Below, piece by piece: positions 26,438 to 35,280 of a stretch of DNA of 64,000 nucleotides. The DNA comes from Oligoflexus sp. (GTDB lineage: Bacteria; Bdellovibrionota_B; Oligoflexia; Oligoflexales; Oligoflexaceae): NCBI GenBank assembly GCA_014378195.1, contig JACMOC010000071.1, positions 1-64,000 of the forward strand, given 5' to 3'. Within the stretch, counting starts at the first letter, position 1. Every line of letters begins with the position of its first letter. Made by a program: the position numbers and the translations under genes. The notes below the pieces were generated by a model that saw only the letters and a list, made by a program, of their open reading frames with translations, searched no databases and was not told the origin of the DNA.

Positions 26438-28315
26438 ATGAGACGTCTATCCTCAGTTTTGTTTTTAGGCCGCCTGGCTTTGACTGCTCTATCGATTTGT
26501 GTTTTATCGCTTTCAGCCTGCAAGTCCACCGGCCGCACCTCACGGTTGGAATCTGTGTGGTTTTCCAACGCTTCCCTTTATTATCTGGTTCATTTTGAAT
26601 CGGGAAATTTCCTGATCAATACCTGCAAGGCCACGCCCTCGGTAGCCGCAGCCCTCGATAGCGAAAAAGACTTCGAAAAGGCCAAATCCCTCTGTGCAGA
26701 GAAAATCTACACAGTGACACCCATGTCCTTGAAAGTGGCCCTTACGCAAGAACTGACAGCGGGTGCACCCGATGATCTGGTCGGCACAAAAAAGCAAAGG
26801 TTAGACGAACTTTCGAGCCAAATCAATTCGATAAAAAGCGGCATGCAACTCTTGATAGACCAGAGCAATTCGATGCCATCAGCCAATCAAGCGAGTTTCA
26901 AAACCCTCATCGCGGATACGCAAAAACAAATAGACAAAACCACTGCCGAACTCAAACAACTCAGTGCCGTACAAAACGATGCCAATGCGCTGAAACAACT
27001 GGATGTGAACACCACCCTTTCCCTTCAATCAGAAATCGCCGCGACAGCAGCCCAACAGGCTGCATTATTTACGGGAATGCTCCGCGCGACGACACTTTAT
27101 GCCATCAGCTCGACACGCGATAATACCTTCATTCGCGCCTTGAGCCGATTTGTACCAAACTGCGGGTTGGGTTATGCCGTCGGTGACCAACCTATCCGCA
27201 CGATAGGAATAGAGAATATTCAATATCAATGTATGGAGAACGGAACCGTTAAAGTCGTGGCCACGACGTGCGCTCTCGAGGGATATGAAAGAATCAATGA
27301 GGCCTGTGTATTTACGGGCAAAGGTCTCACGCTTAACAATTTTGTCGCCACACAATCCGGGATCTGCGGCGCTACACCCGCTGGCAAACTTACTTGCTGG
27401 GGAAAACCAGCCGTTTTTCCTGTGACTCTTTCCGACGGAACAAACGCCACGGCGCAGGTAGATGCAACAAAGATCGCAGCGAGCGCTAATCAACTCTGTT
27501 CGATCGACCCAAAAAACCTCGTTTTTCGCTGCTGGCCCGACGTCTCGGATGTGAACACAAACACTCCGTTCACACAGGTGATGGGCGGCAGAAATCATTT
27601 CTGTGGTTTGACATCAACAGGTAGCGTGAAATGTTGGGGCAATAATGAGGCATCGCAGTCCAGTGTTCCAAATGGCCTCGGCGTAATTCGAACTCTGTCG
27701 GTTGCAGAAAATGCATCGTGCGCGGTGGATACAGCCAATAAACTCACCTGCTGGGGCAAATTCTATAACGACAATAACGAAAGCATCACCGTCGCCGCAC
27801 CATCCTCCATCACCGTGCTTTCATCCAGTGTCGGAATTCGCCACGCATGTGCTGTACGAACCGATAATACTGTCCAATGCTGGGGTTACAACGACACTCT
27901 GCAGACTTTTGTCCCCCAGGACTTGACTAACGTAAGTTCGGTCATAGCTGGACGTTATGAATCCTGTGCCGTGACGATTGCAGGTGTGTTGCGCTGCTGG
28001 GGCTCGGGAAAGGGTGTTGTAGGTTACAAAAACGCACCGAGTCTAAGCGAAGTGCAGAAAATTGTGACGAGCCGCAATGGAGCCAACTTCTGCGCCGTCT
28101 ATGGTTCGCAAAACAAAGTGTCCTGCTGGGGCGCAACATCGTTTGGAGGTTTCTACGATATCACTCCGCCGTCCGATTTGAGTTTTATCCGCGACATAGT
28201 CATCACAACTTCGGGTTATGCATGCGCTGTTCAAAATACCGGTTCGGTGCGATGCTGGGGAAATACAGCTGACGCCTTGCAGGCTTTGCCTTCGTCCATC
28301 AACCTAAGTAAATGA
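26438..28315 (+). CDS. RCC1-like repeat lipoprotein
   Basis: A 625-aa protein with a lipoprotein leader ending LSACKS. Residues about 110-210 are helical and Gln/Lys rich (likely coiled coil). From about residue 290 the sequence repeats short units of the form C-A-V/L-x...L/V-x-C-W-G, for example TGSVKCWGNN, ANKLTCWGK, NTVQCWGYN, GVLRCWGSG, NKVSCWGA and GSVRCWGN. This matches RCC1/BNR-type beta-propeller repeats with a conserved CWG. A full ring would need about seven blades, which is roughly what is present. It is probably a surface or outer-membrane anchored binding protein with unknown ligand. The ATG is chosen over a TTG two codons earlier because of an AGAGG site. Confidence 0.82.
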   Translation: MRRLSSVLFLGRLALTALSICVLSLSACKSTGRTSRLESVWFSNASLYYLVHFESGNFLINTCKATPSVAAALDSEKDFEKAKSLCAEKIYTVTPMSLKVALTQELTAGAPDDLVGTKKQRLDELSSQINSIKSGMQLLIDQSNSMPSANQASFKTLIADTQKQIDKTTAELKQLSAVQNDANALKQLDVNTTLSLQSEIAATAAQQAALFTGMLRATTLYAISSTRDNTFIRALSRFVPNCGLGYAVGDQPIRTIGIENIQYQCMENGTVKVVATTCALEGYERINEACVFTGKGLTLNNFVATQSGICGATPAGKLTCWGKPAVFPVTLSDGTNATAQVDATKIAASANQLCSIDPKNLVFRCWPDVSDVNTNTPFTQVMGGRNHFCGLTSTGSVKCWGNNEASQSSVPNGLGVIRTLSVAENASCAVDTANKLTCWGKFYNDNNESITVAAPSSITVLSSSVGIRHACAVRTDNTVQCWGYNDTLQTFVPQDLTNVSSVIAGRYESCAVTIAGVLRCWGSGKGVVGYKNAPSLSEVQKIVTSRNGANFCAVYGSQNKVSCWGATSFGGFYDITPPSDLSFIRDIVITTSGYACAVQNTGSVRCWGNTADALQALPSSINLSK

Positions 28316-28322
28316 GGGTATT

Positions 28323-29327
28323 ATGAAAAGACTTTATCCCTTGATATTAGCCCTTCCGAGTTTACTGATCGGCTGTAAAACAGTGACACGGGCCGGGTTC
28401 GAAAAGATATCTGAAGTTACGATTCATCTCCCCGAAGATTATGCGGGTCGCGATGCTAAGGTGACCTTCGTACGCCTTGATTCAACGGACACTCGCATTG
28501 TCAAAGGCAAGGATCTTAATATCAGTCTGCCCAGCGGGACCTATTCGATCACACTTGTGCTTATGAGTGAGGATGGGACTTCCGAGGAATTCAAATCGTG
28601 CGATACGAGGCGCCCCTATGTCTTTACCCAAGCGATTGAGACTGCGATCGTCGATATTTGCAAAAGCGGTGACAGCACAAGCACAGTCGTCACCCAGACG
28701 ATACAAAAGAAGGCCCCTGTGTCCCCAGCTCGTGACCCCGCTCCCACTCCTGTTGGTCCACCGCCGCCATCGATAGGGACAGGTGCAAGCGATAAATTCA
28801 GTATGGAAAACACATGTTTTGGCCTAAAATCCGTTGCGACACTGGAAGGCAATGAAGTCCTCATTCAGATGACTGACACCCTGAAGGACCGAAACATCGT
28901 GGATGCAAAATATCTTAGATGTTCGGTCACGATGAATGTCCCGAAAACGAAGGCTAAAATATATTCCCCGATCGGTTATCAGATTGCCTATGAAGGCGAT
29001 GACAAAACTCTTAAGCAAAACTTCTGGTTTATGGCCGATGCGCGCGACGATGCGGGCAATCTCGCTTTGCCGTGCGATGGGTTTTTAGTCAACGCCAATA
29101 CAAACAGCAAAAAAGTATTTATTTGCAGTTTTTATGATACAAGGCCTGACCACCTGCTCGAAGTATTTCCCAAAACACATTCGCAATGCACCGCTTCGTG
29201 TGCGGCTGAAACCACGCACATCGTTTTCAACCTGACGCTGGCTGGCCCAGATAGGGCTTGGTTTTATAGCCTTAAAATACCCGAGATCCGCATACAGCTA
29301 CCTGAGACAGAAGCCTGTCCCAAATAA
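28323..29327 (+). CDS. Lipoprotein of unknown function
   Basis: A 334-aa protein with leader MKRLYPLILALPSLLIGC, a clear lipobox. The first part (residues 25-110) looks like a beta-sandwich with Ser/Thr-rich strands. A Pro/Thr linker (PAPTPVGPPPPSIG) near residue 145 separates a second domain that contains Cys pairs (SQCTASCAAE). A GAGG site lies just before the ATG, 7 nt after the RCC1-type gene, so the two are cotranscribed and probably act together at the cell envelope. Confidence 0.7.
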   Translation: MKRLYPLILALPSLLIGCKTVTRAGFEKISEVTIHLPEDYAGRDAKVTFVRLDSTDTRIVKGKDLNISLPSGTYSITLVLMSEDGTSEEFKSCDTRRPYVFTQAIETAIVDICKSGDSTSTVVTQTIQKKAPVSPARDPAPTPVGPPPPSIGTGASDKFSMENTCFGLKSVATLEGNEVLIQMTDTLKDRNIVDAKYLRCSVTMNVPKTKAKIYSPIGYQIAYEGDDKTLKQNFWFMADARDDAGNLALPCDGFLVNANTNSKKVFICSFYDTRPDHLLEVFPKTHSQCTASCAAETTHIVFNLTLAGPDRAWFYSLKIPEIRIQLPETEACPK

Positions 29328-29334
29328 TGAGAAA

Positions 29335-29361
29335 GCCAGCTGCGCTCTGCTGGCACTTTTT
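29335..29361 (+). terminator. Rho-independent-type terminator
   Basis: GCCAGC pairs with GCTGGC around an 8-nt loop, followed by ACTTTTTCT. It closes the plus-strand lipoprotein pair. Confidence 0.65.
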
Positions 29362-29979
29362 CTAGCATTCGACTGCCTTTTCTTTGAGATAAGTATCAAC
29401 GACTTTCGCCGCTTCCCGGCCCTCTGCAATAGCCCATACAACCAACGATTGCCCGCGCCTGGCATCACCAGCTGCGAATACGCCTGGGACCGAACTTGCA
29501 TAATTCTGGCTCGCGATATTGCCTCGTGCATCAAAATTGAGCGCGAGCTCCGCCGCAAGTCCCTTGCGTTCTGCACCTAAAAAGCCCACAGCGATCAACA
29601 CCATTTCTGCCGACCAGGATTTTTCAGATCCAGCCACCGCTTCAAAACCTCGTCTGCCATCAGGCCGCGTAAACCAGGCTAATTCTCGTGTTATGAGACT
29701 TTTCAAGTTACCCTGGCCATCACCCTCGAACGCCACAGTCTCAAGCGACCAGTGCCGATCTGCACCTTCCTCATGTGAACTCGATGTGCGCAGCATATGA
29801 GTCCAGGTGGGCCAAGCTGAATCTTCGGGACGCTCGGAAGCCCGTGGATAGCGAGGCAAAACAGGTGGTTTGCTCATGATTTCGAATTGCTGAGCTGCGG
29901 CAAGTCCCGAGGGTCCCGATCCTACAACGGCAACACGTCTTCCTGTTCGGCGTTGATATGTTTTTGTGATTGCCGTGTT
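29362..29979 (-). pseudogene. gltD: gltD (glutamate synthase small subunit) remnant
   Basis: Only pieces of GltD remain. From about 29946 the minus strand reads TGRRVAVVGSGPSGLAAAQQ, the FAD-binding motif. It is followed at once by FEIMSKPPVLPRYP, which in normal GltD lies roughly 130 residues later, so an internal block with the second half of the FAD domain and much of the NADPH domain is missing. The rest runs to the true C-terminus (SVPGVFAAGDARRGQSLVVWAIAEGREAA). The Fe-S N-terminal domain is also gone, and no start codon lies upstream in this frame except the ATG at 29877 (171 aa). A functional reductase subunit is unlikely. Confidence 0.8.
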
Positions 29980-32930
29980 TTATCATAAAGAAAAGCAAGC
30001 CCCCCACTCATACCCGCACCAAAGTTTCGGCCAATCGGCCCTAATACGATCACGCTACCGCCCGTCATGTACTCACAGCCATGGTCGCCAACGCCTTCAA
30101 CGACTGCATGCGCTCCACTGTTTCGCACAGCGAACCGCTCGCCAGCCGATCCACACACATACAAAGATCCTGACGTTGCCCCGTAGAGTGCGACGTTACC
30201 ACAGATGATTTCTCCCTGGGCGGCAGACGGTGGATAAAGGGCGATTTTGCCTCCAGAGAGACCTTTACCGCAGTAGTCATTCACCTCCCCTTCGACAGTT
30301 ACGTTGAGTCCCTGAGCACCGAAGGCCATAAAACTCTGACCACCTATGCCTTTGAAATTGAGCTGTATCGTATGGCCGGTCAGACCTCTTGCTCCAAATC
30401 GCCGCGAAATTTCCGAGGAAAGATAGGTACCCACTGCCCGATCTGTATTTTTAAGCGTCCGGTTAAAAACCACATTGCCTTTACCGTCGAGAGCTCGGCG
30501 GCTTGCTGGCAGTAGCTCCATAACATCCAGACTCGCCTCGACATTCTGACCCTGATTTTCGAGATGATACTGTGCGCCCGTCCCGCTTGGCGTGAGCAGG
30601 GCAGCCACTGATATTCCGTCCCTACGAGAACCCGTTGGAAAGGACTTTTTCTCCAAAAGATCGACGCGTCCGACGAGTTCATTGACAGTCCGCACGCCGA
30701 GTTCGGCCATAATCTCGCGCAGTCCTTCGGCCAGAAGGAAAATATAGTTGATCAAATGTTCGGGTTGCCCAGCAAACCGCTCTCTTAAGACGGGATCCTG
30801 CGTGGCGATTCCAACAGGACAGGTATTGAGATGACATTTGCGCATCATCACACAACCGAGCACGATGAGAGCGCCGGTTCCAATGCCCCACTCTTCAGCG
30901 CCTAGGATAGTCGCGATCGCAATATCGCGCGGCGTTCGCATCTGACCATCGGCCTGAAGCACGACGCGTCCCCGCAGTTGATTCCCAACCAGGGCCCTAT
31001 GTGTTTCGCTCAGACCGAGCTCCCAGGGAAGCCCGGCATGCCTTATGGAAGACAAAGGACTTGCACCCGTACCGCCTTCATAACCGCTAATAAGTATCGC
31101 ATCCGCCTTCGCTTTGGCCACGCCTGCAGCAATCGTTCCCACGCCGACTTCAGACACGAGCTTGACGCTCACGCGTGCCTTGGAATTTGGGTGTTTCAAA
31201 TCAAATATGAGCTGGGCGAGATCCTCAATGCTGTAGATATCATGATGCGGCGGAGGTGATATCAAGGTAATGCCAGGTGTACTATTGCGAACGCGCGCAA
31301 TCTCGCTATCGACCTTATCGCCTGGAAGCTGCCCTCCCTCGCCCGGTTTTGCGCCCTGGGCCATCTTAATCTGTAGTTCGTCCGCGTTGACTAGATAATG
31401 GCTCGTCACTCCAAAGCGTGCGGATGCGACCTGTTTGATAGCACTGCGTTTGGAATCGCCATTCTCTAAACTCTGGAAACGAATCGCATCTTCCCCGCCT
31501 TCACCCGAATTGCTCTTCGCCCCTATCCGGTTCATCGCAATTGCGACCGTCTCGTGAGTCTCCTTGGAGATCGAACCAAAACTCATGCCGCCGGTCGCAA
31601 ACCGTTTCACGATCGCCGTCACCGGTTCCACCATTTCAAGGGGTATAGGCGTTAGGTTTGTTTTGAAGCTCAGAAGCGATCTGAGGTTGATCTGACCCTC
31701 GTCGAGCGCCTTGCAAAAGAGCTTAAATTCGCCGCGACTATTGATACGTGTCGCTTTCTGCAAACGCGCAATCATATCGGGCTCATGAAGATGCTTTTCG
31801 CCCGTTTTACGCCAAGTATAAACACCTGGATCGTCCAGTAACGGCGAACCATCGACCCGAAACGCGGCTGCATGCCTCGCCCTCACGTCCTCTTCAAAGT
31901 CTTTTAAGCCCACGCCCTCAATTCGCGTCGGTGTCCAAGGAAAATAAGCATCAACGAATGTCTGCTTCAATCCCAGAGCTTCGAAAATCTGCGCACCCCG
32001 GTAGGACTGCAAAGTCGAGATGCCCATCTTGGACATGATTTTGAGCAGACCGGATTCCACAGCTTTTTGATAATTTTTCCCTCGTTTCCAAGGATCAAAG
32101 ACCAATGGGTTTTTTAGAGAATGAGGAGATTCGATGCATTCCAAACTGAGATAAGGATAAACCGCTGCCGCACCATAGGCAAAAAGCAGGGCAAAATGGT
32201 GAACTTCACGCGGTTCGCCACTTTCGATAACAAGGCTCGCCCGGGCACGAAGGCCCTTCTGAATCAATTCGTGATGAACAGCTGAACATGCAAGTAAAGC
32301 TGGAATAGCTGCATGATCAGCATCAAGGCCTTTATCGCTTAGTATCAAAACTTCGTAGGACGCGGCTACGGCTTCTGCTGCATGGCTCTTTAACAAAGCC
32401 ATGGCTTCTTCAAGACTCAGCTTGAGTGGAAAACACAGATTCAGGGTTTTGACAGACAGAGCCTTTTGCTGACGTAATGCGGTCATTTCTGAATTGAGAA
32501 GTATCGGATGTTTGAGATGAATGACCGGTTTTTGATTCGCGTTGAAAAGATTGCTCTCGGAACCGAGCGAGCTGCTGATCGATGTCACGAGCTCTTCGCG
32601 GATGGCATCGATAGGAGGGTTGGTGACCTGAGCAAAAAGCATTCCCAGCGCATAGGTGTCAGGCAGATGAACACCCTCCCCCCGCGCCGCCTCAAACAGA
32701 AATGTTTTCGGAATCTGCATTTGGATACCCGCGCCGTCACTCGTGACGCCATCGGCAGCCCGACCGCCTCGATGATCCAGACGTTTCAATATCTCCAAAC
32801 CATCCGTCACGATAGTGTGCGAGGCAACACCCTTCAGATGAGCGATGAATCCGACTCCGCACGCATCACGCTGCACGTCGCGGGGATCATCCAACCACTG
32901 CGCGTTGAAATCGATATTATGAACGTCCAT
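29922..32930 (-). CDS. gltB: Glutamate synthase large subunit, internally deleted and truncated
   Basis: Encodes 1002 aa against about 1500 expected. The ATG at 32930 with a GAGGTG site is the likely start. The N-terminal nucleophile region (RDACGVGF, Cys 24) is present, but residue 98 (ALGMLF) is joined directly to AQVTNPPIDAIREEL, so about 300 residues of the glutaminase domain are missing. The central domain, FMN-binding domain (GGEDAIRF, KPGEGGQLPG), 3Fe-4S cysteines (CVMMRKCHLNTC) and most of GXGXG are intact. The C-terminus stops early, with a tail that runs into gltD-derived sequence. Without the glutaminase domain it could at best use free ammonia. Confidence 0.85.
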   Translation of the reverse strand: MDVHNIDFNAQWLDDPRDVQRDACGVGFIAHLKGVASHTIVTDGLEILKRLDHRGGRAADGVTSDGAGIQMQIPKTFLFEAARGEGVHLPDTYALGMLFAQVTNPPIDAIREELVTSISSSLGSESNLFNANQKPVIHLKHPILLNSEMTALRQQKALSVKTLNLCFPLKLSLEEAMALLKSHAAEAVAASYEVLILSDKGLDADHAAIPALLACSAVHHELIQKGLRARASLVIESGEPREVHHFALLFAYGAAAVYPYLSLECIESPHSLKNPLVFDPWKRGKNYQKAVESGLLKIMSKMGISTLQSYRGAQIFEALGLKQTFVDAYFPWTPTRIEGVGLKDFEEDVRARHAAAFRVDGSPLLDDPGVYTWRKTGEKHLHEPDMIARLQKATRINSRGEFKLFCKALDEGQINLRSLLSFKTNLTPIPLEMVEPVTAIVKRFATGGMSFGSISKETHETVAIAMNRIGAKSNSGEGGEDAIRFQSLENGDSKRSAIKQVASARFGVTSHYLVNADELQIKMAQGAKPGEGGQLPGDKVDSEIARVRNSTPGITLISPPPHHDIYSIEDLAQLIFDLKHPNSKARVSVKLVSEVGVGTIAAGVAKAKADAILISGYEGGTGASPLSSIRHAGLPWELGLSETHRALVGNQLRGRVVLQADGQMRTPRDIAIATILGAEEWGIGTGALIVLGCVMMRKCHLNTCPVGIATQDPVLRERFAGQPEHLINYIFLLAEGLREIMAELGVRTVNELVGRVDLLEKKSFPTGSRRDGISVAALLTPSGTGAQYHLENQGQNVEASLDVMELLPASRRALDGKGNVVFNRTLKNTDRAVGTYLSSEISRRFGARGLTGHTIQLNFKGIGGQSFMAFGAQGLNVTVEGEVNDYCGKGLSGGKIALYPPSAAQGEIICGNVALYGATSGSLYVCGSAGERFAVRNSGAHAVVEGVGDHGCEYMTGGSVIVLGPIGRNFGAGMSGGLAFLYDKTRQSQKHINAEQEDVLPL

Positions 32931-33013
32931 ATACACCTCGAGAAAGCCTCTGTGGGGCGCGGTACAAGTAGAAACTATGGTCTTGAGTTCGGGAGCTGGG
33001 AGAGACTGCCCCG

Positions 33014-33043
33014 AGTCTAGCAATCGCTTTGTTGCCAGTGCAA
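33014..33043 (-). promoter_or_regulatory. gltB: Candidate promoter for gltB
   Basis: On the minus strand TTGCAC (33043-33038) and TAGACT (33019-33014) are 18 nt apart, upstream of the gltB start. The match to consensus is moderate. Confidence 0.35.
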
Positions 33044-33169
33044 GCCGAAGATTTTTCCGAAAACTAAATGTTTGGTAACAATTGCCATATTCACTACATT
33101 TTGGTCTTAAAAGATTTTTTTAGCAACAAAAGCGAAGTTTTTATAAGACGTATTAAAGGAATAAATCTG

Positions 33170-33212
33170 AGAAAAAAACGGGCGCTCGCTGAGTTTATCT
33201 CAAGCGAGCGCC
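33170..33212 (-). terminator. Strong rho-independent terminator
   Basis: GGCGCTCGCT and AGCGAGCGCC form a 10-bp GC-rich stem extended by GAG/CTC. Read on the minus strand it is followed by CGTTTTTTTC, placed just after the stop of the lipoprotein gene at 33231. Confidence 0.9.
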
Positions 33213-33230
33213 GCGAATTCAAAGGATAAC

Positions 33231-34151
33231 TTAGTGATGAGCCGATCGATTGAGATCGATATCAGCATCGATATCAACATAGGAGCCGTGGCTTTTAAAA
33301 ATACGAAGAGCATAAGATACGGGCTGCAATTGATGAAATGAATAGACGCCATCAACTACAGGTACTTTTGCAAACGCATGGTCGCATTCCGATGTCGTAT
33401 CTTTAATAAGTCCGCTTTTGTTAACAAACGTGGGCAAATCTTCGATCGGGCTACCGCGGTGATCATCCGCCGGCTCTGGCGGTAAAGGCGATGTGGGCAC
33501 CGAACCTTGGAGGGGCATTCCCCCTTCGTGCCAATCACCGTTTTTATAGGCATAGGCACAGATCCATTTTGCACCAGCGACCGTCGTGGTACCGGAGTAT
33601 TCAAAAACCTGATCACGAGGACGTGCATTGCCGCGCGGTTTAAAGGCTTTCCGTCCGCCATCACCAGACTGAATTGATTTATAAGGATCCAGATTCACGA
33701 CTATGCTGATGGTTTGGTTTTCGCTCACCTCGATCGCCTGAGTTAGGTAAAACGCCTGATCTGTAGCGTCGCTCACACCCAAATCTGTCTCGCCGCCTTC
33801 GGCATCCCGGTAATGGATGGGTTTGTCACCTTTGAGACGAATCGCAATTTGACTGTAAGTGCCAACGGGTACCGAAGTGGCATTAACGACTGGAACATTC
33901 GCATTTGAAGTGCTGGCAAAAAGATCGACCGAATTCACCGACGATCCAAGAGATGTCTCACTCGTGCTTGTCGTCTGGACAAGCCCCAGGGAACTGATTT
34001 GCACATTCATACTTTCGTTTGAAGTGCTCTGCTGCTGAGCAAAATAAATCTGGACATTGCCCGACTTGCCTTTTCCTGTGCCCGCATTACCGGCCTCGAT
34101 ACCGCAGCGGTAAGCAGACATAGCTAGGATTATGGCGACGAGTGCACGCAT
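33231..34151 (-). CDS. DUF4382-like lipoprotein linked to a TIGR02147 regulator
   Basis: A 306-aa protein. The ATG at 34151 lies 4 nt after the regulator stop and has an AAGGGC site; the longer frame upstream only overlaps the regulator. The leader MRALVAIILAMSAYRC ends in an unusual lipobox (AYRC), so lipidation is likely but not certain. A Gly-rich spacer (GNAGTGKGKSG) follows, then a beta domain (VQISSLGLVQ, SVNSVDLFAS, SVPVGTYSQIAIRLKG) like DUF4382, which is common in lipoproteins of unknown function. The C-terminal part contains more beta strands and single Cys residues. Regulation by the adjacent gene is inferred from position. Confidence 0.75.
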   Translation of the reverse strand: MRALVAIILAMSAYRCGIEAGNAGTGKGKSGNVQIYFAQQQSTSNESMNVQISSLGLVQTTSTSETSLGSSVNSVDLFASTSNANVPVVNATSVPVGTYSQIAIRLKGDKPIHYRDAEGGETDLGVSDATDQAFYLTQAIEVSENQTISIVVNLDPYKSIQSGDGGRKAFKPRGNARPRDQVFEYSGTTTVAGAKWICAYAYKNGDWHEGGMPLQGSVPTSPLPPEPADDHRGSPIEDLPTFVNKSGLIKDTTSECDHAFAKVPVVDGVYSFHQLQPVSYALRIFKSHGSYVDIDADIDLNRSAHH

Positions 34152-34155
34152 ATGT

Positions 34156-35019
34156 TCAGCCCTTCCGTTTGACGAGAGGAAACAATTGGAAATTGATTTG
34201 CACGACTTCTGTAGCCGCCTGGTCTTCGGCTGACAATTGCAGGAATCTTTTGCGCATGGCAACGATCTCGTTTTTGAATTGATCAAAAAGAGCCGTTGAG
34301 GCCGTGACTGTGATAGCACTGATATCACGCTCTTCGCGCGGCAGATTATCCAAGGCTTCCAAAGAGAGCTTCAGCATCTGGCGATGAAAACTCATCAGCG
34401 CAAGACTCAGCACTTCGTTGCCCGTACTTATCGTGGCGTCAGTGGGATAAAGCCTCTGACGTCCTGCATCAAACGCGAGATACCCGAGACTCTGAAGCAA
34501 AGACAAACTCTCGCTTATCTTAGCATGCGGGATTTCGGGCCTGATATTCGCACCTATCCAATCGGTGGTGCTTTCGGCGTGATCCAGCCTCAAGAGCTCC
34601 ATGATCGCTGCATGATACCAATGCTCAAAAAAGGCGAGTTGGTGGCGATCGAGTTCGGTCGGTAGTTCGCGCTGACGAAGCGAAAGCTGTTCTTCAAATA
34701 CTTCGTCGCGATCACCGGCGGTTCGCGCGCGTTGTTTTTTCACTGTATTCAAAAAGTATTTTTTGGAAATGCCTGTTAGCCCTAGAGCTTCAGCAATGCG
34801 TTCCGCGGTTTTCAGGGTAAGAGGACGTTTCCCCGAAATGATAGTATGAGCATTCGTCGAACCAACCCCAAGATGTTCGGACATACGCACGTAGGTATAA
34901 GCCGGATCCCTAAGCTTCGCTTCGGCATAAATCAAAGACAGGTATTCGCGAAAGTCACTGGTATCAGTGATTTTTAGCGTCCGTGCAATGTCTTTGAGTT
35001 CTGCTTTCGTGAGAGCCAT
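34156..35019 (-). CDS. TIGR02147/DUF4423-type regulatory protein
   Basis: A 287-aa soluble protein. The N-terminus contains a helix-turn-helix-like segment (YTYVRMSEHLGVGSTNAHTIISGKRPLTLKTAERIAEAL), written here only as a block at residues 41-80. The DUF4423 part follows: FFEHWYHAAIMELLRL, ISESLSLLQSLGYLAFD, LMSFHRQMLKLSLEALDNLPREERDIS and a C-terminal TASTALFDQFKNEIVAMRKRFLQLS region. The family is expanded in Fibrobacter and Bdellovibrio relatives. A very strong GGAGGAGGT site lies directly before the ATG. It is cotranscribed with the lipoprotein gene and probably controls it. Confidence 0.87.
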   Translation of the reverse strand: MALTKAELKDIARTLKITDTSDFREYLSLIYAEAKLRDPAYTYVRMSEHLGVGSTNAHTIISGKRPLTLKTAERIAEALGLTGISKKYFLNTVKKQRARTAGDRDEVFEEQLSLRQRELPTELDRHQLAFFEHWYHAAIMELLRLDHAESTTDWIGANIRPEIPHAKISESLSLLQSLGYLAFDAGRQRLYPTDATISTGNEVLSLALMSFHRQMLKLSLEALDNLPREERDISAITVTASTALFDQFKNEIVAMRKRFLQLSAEDQAATEVVQINFQLFPLVKRKG

Positions 35020-35280
35020 ACCTCCTCCTTACAAAAGACTTATCGTCAGACGAAGGAGAAAACTTGAGGCGAAACTGAATATATTCCTATGAACGTTCCC
35101 GGTATTCAAAAATATCCTGATTATCAAAACAACCAAGTCGTAACCTATTCTTTTCATTCCATTAAAATTAAAACTTAAGTTTTCAGAAAAAATGCCGAAA
35201 AGAGAATTAGCAAACGGGCTTGGTCAGGTGGTTCTAGCCAAAATTGCCCCGGAAATGAATACCAACACGGAGACTTTATA

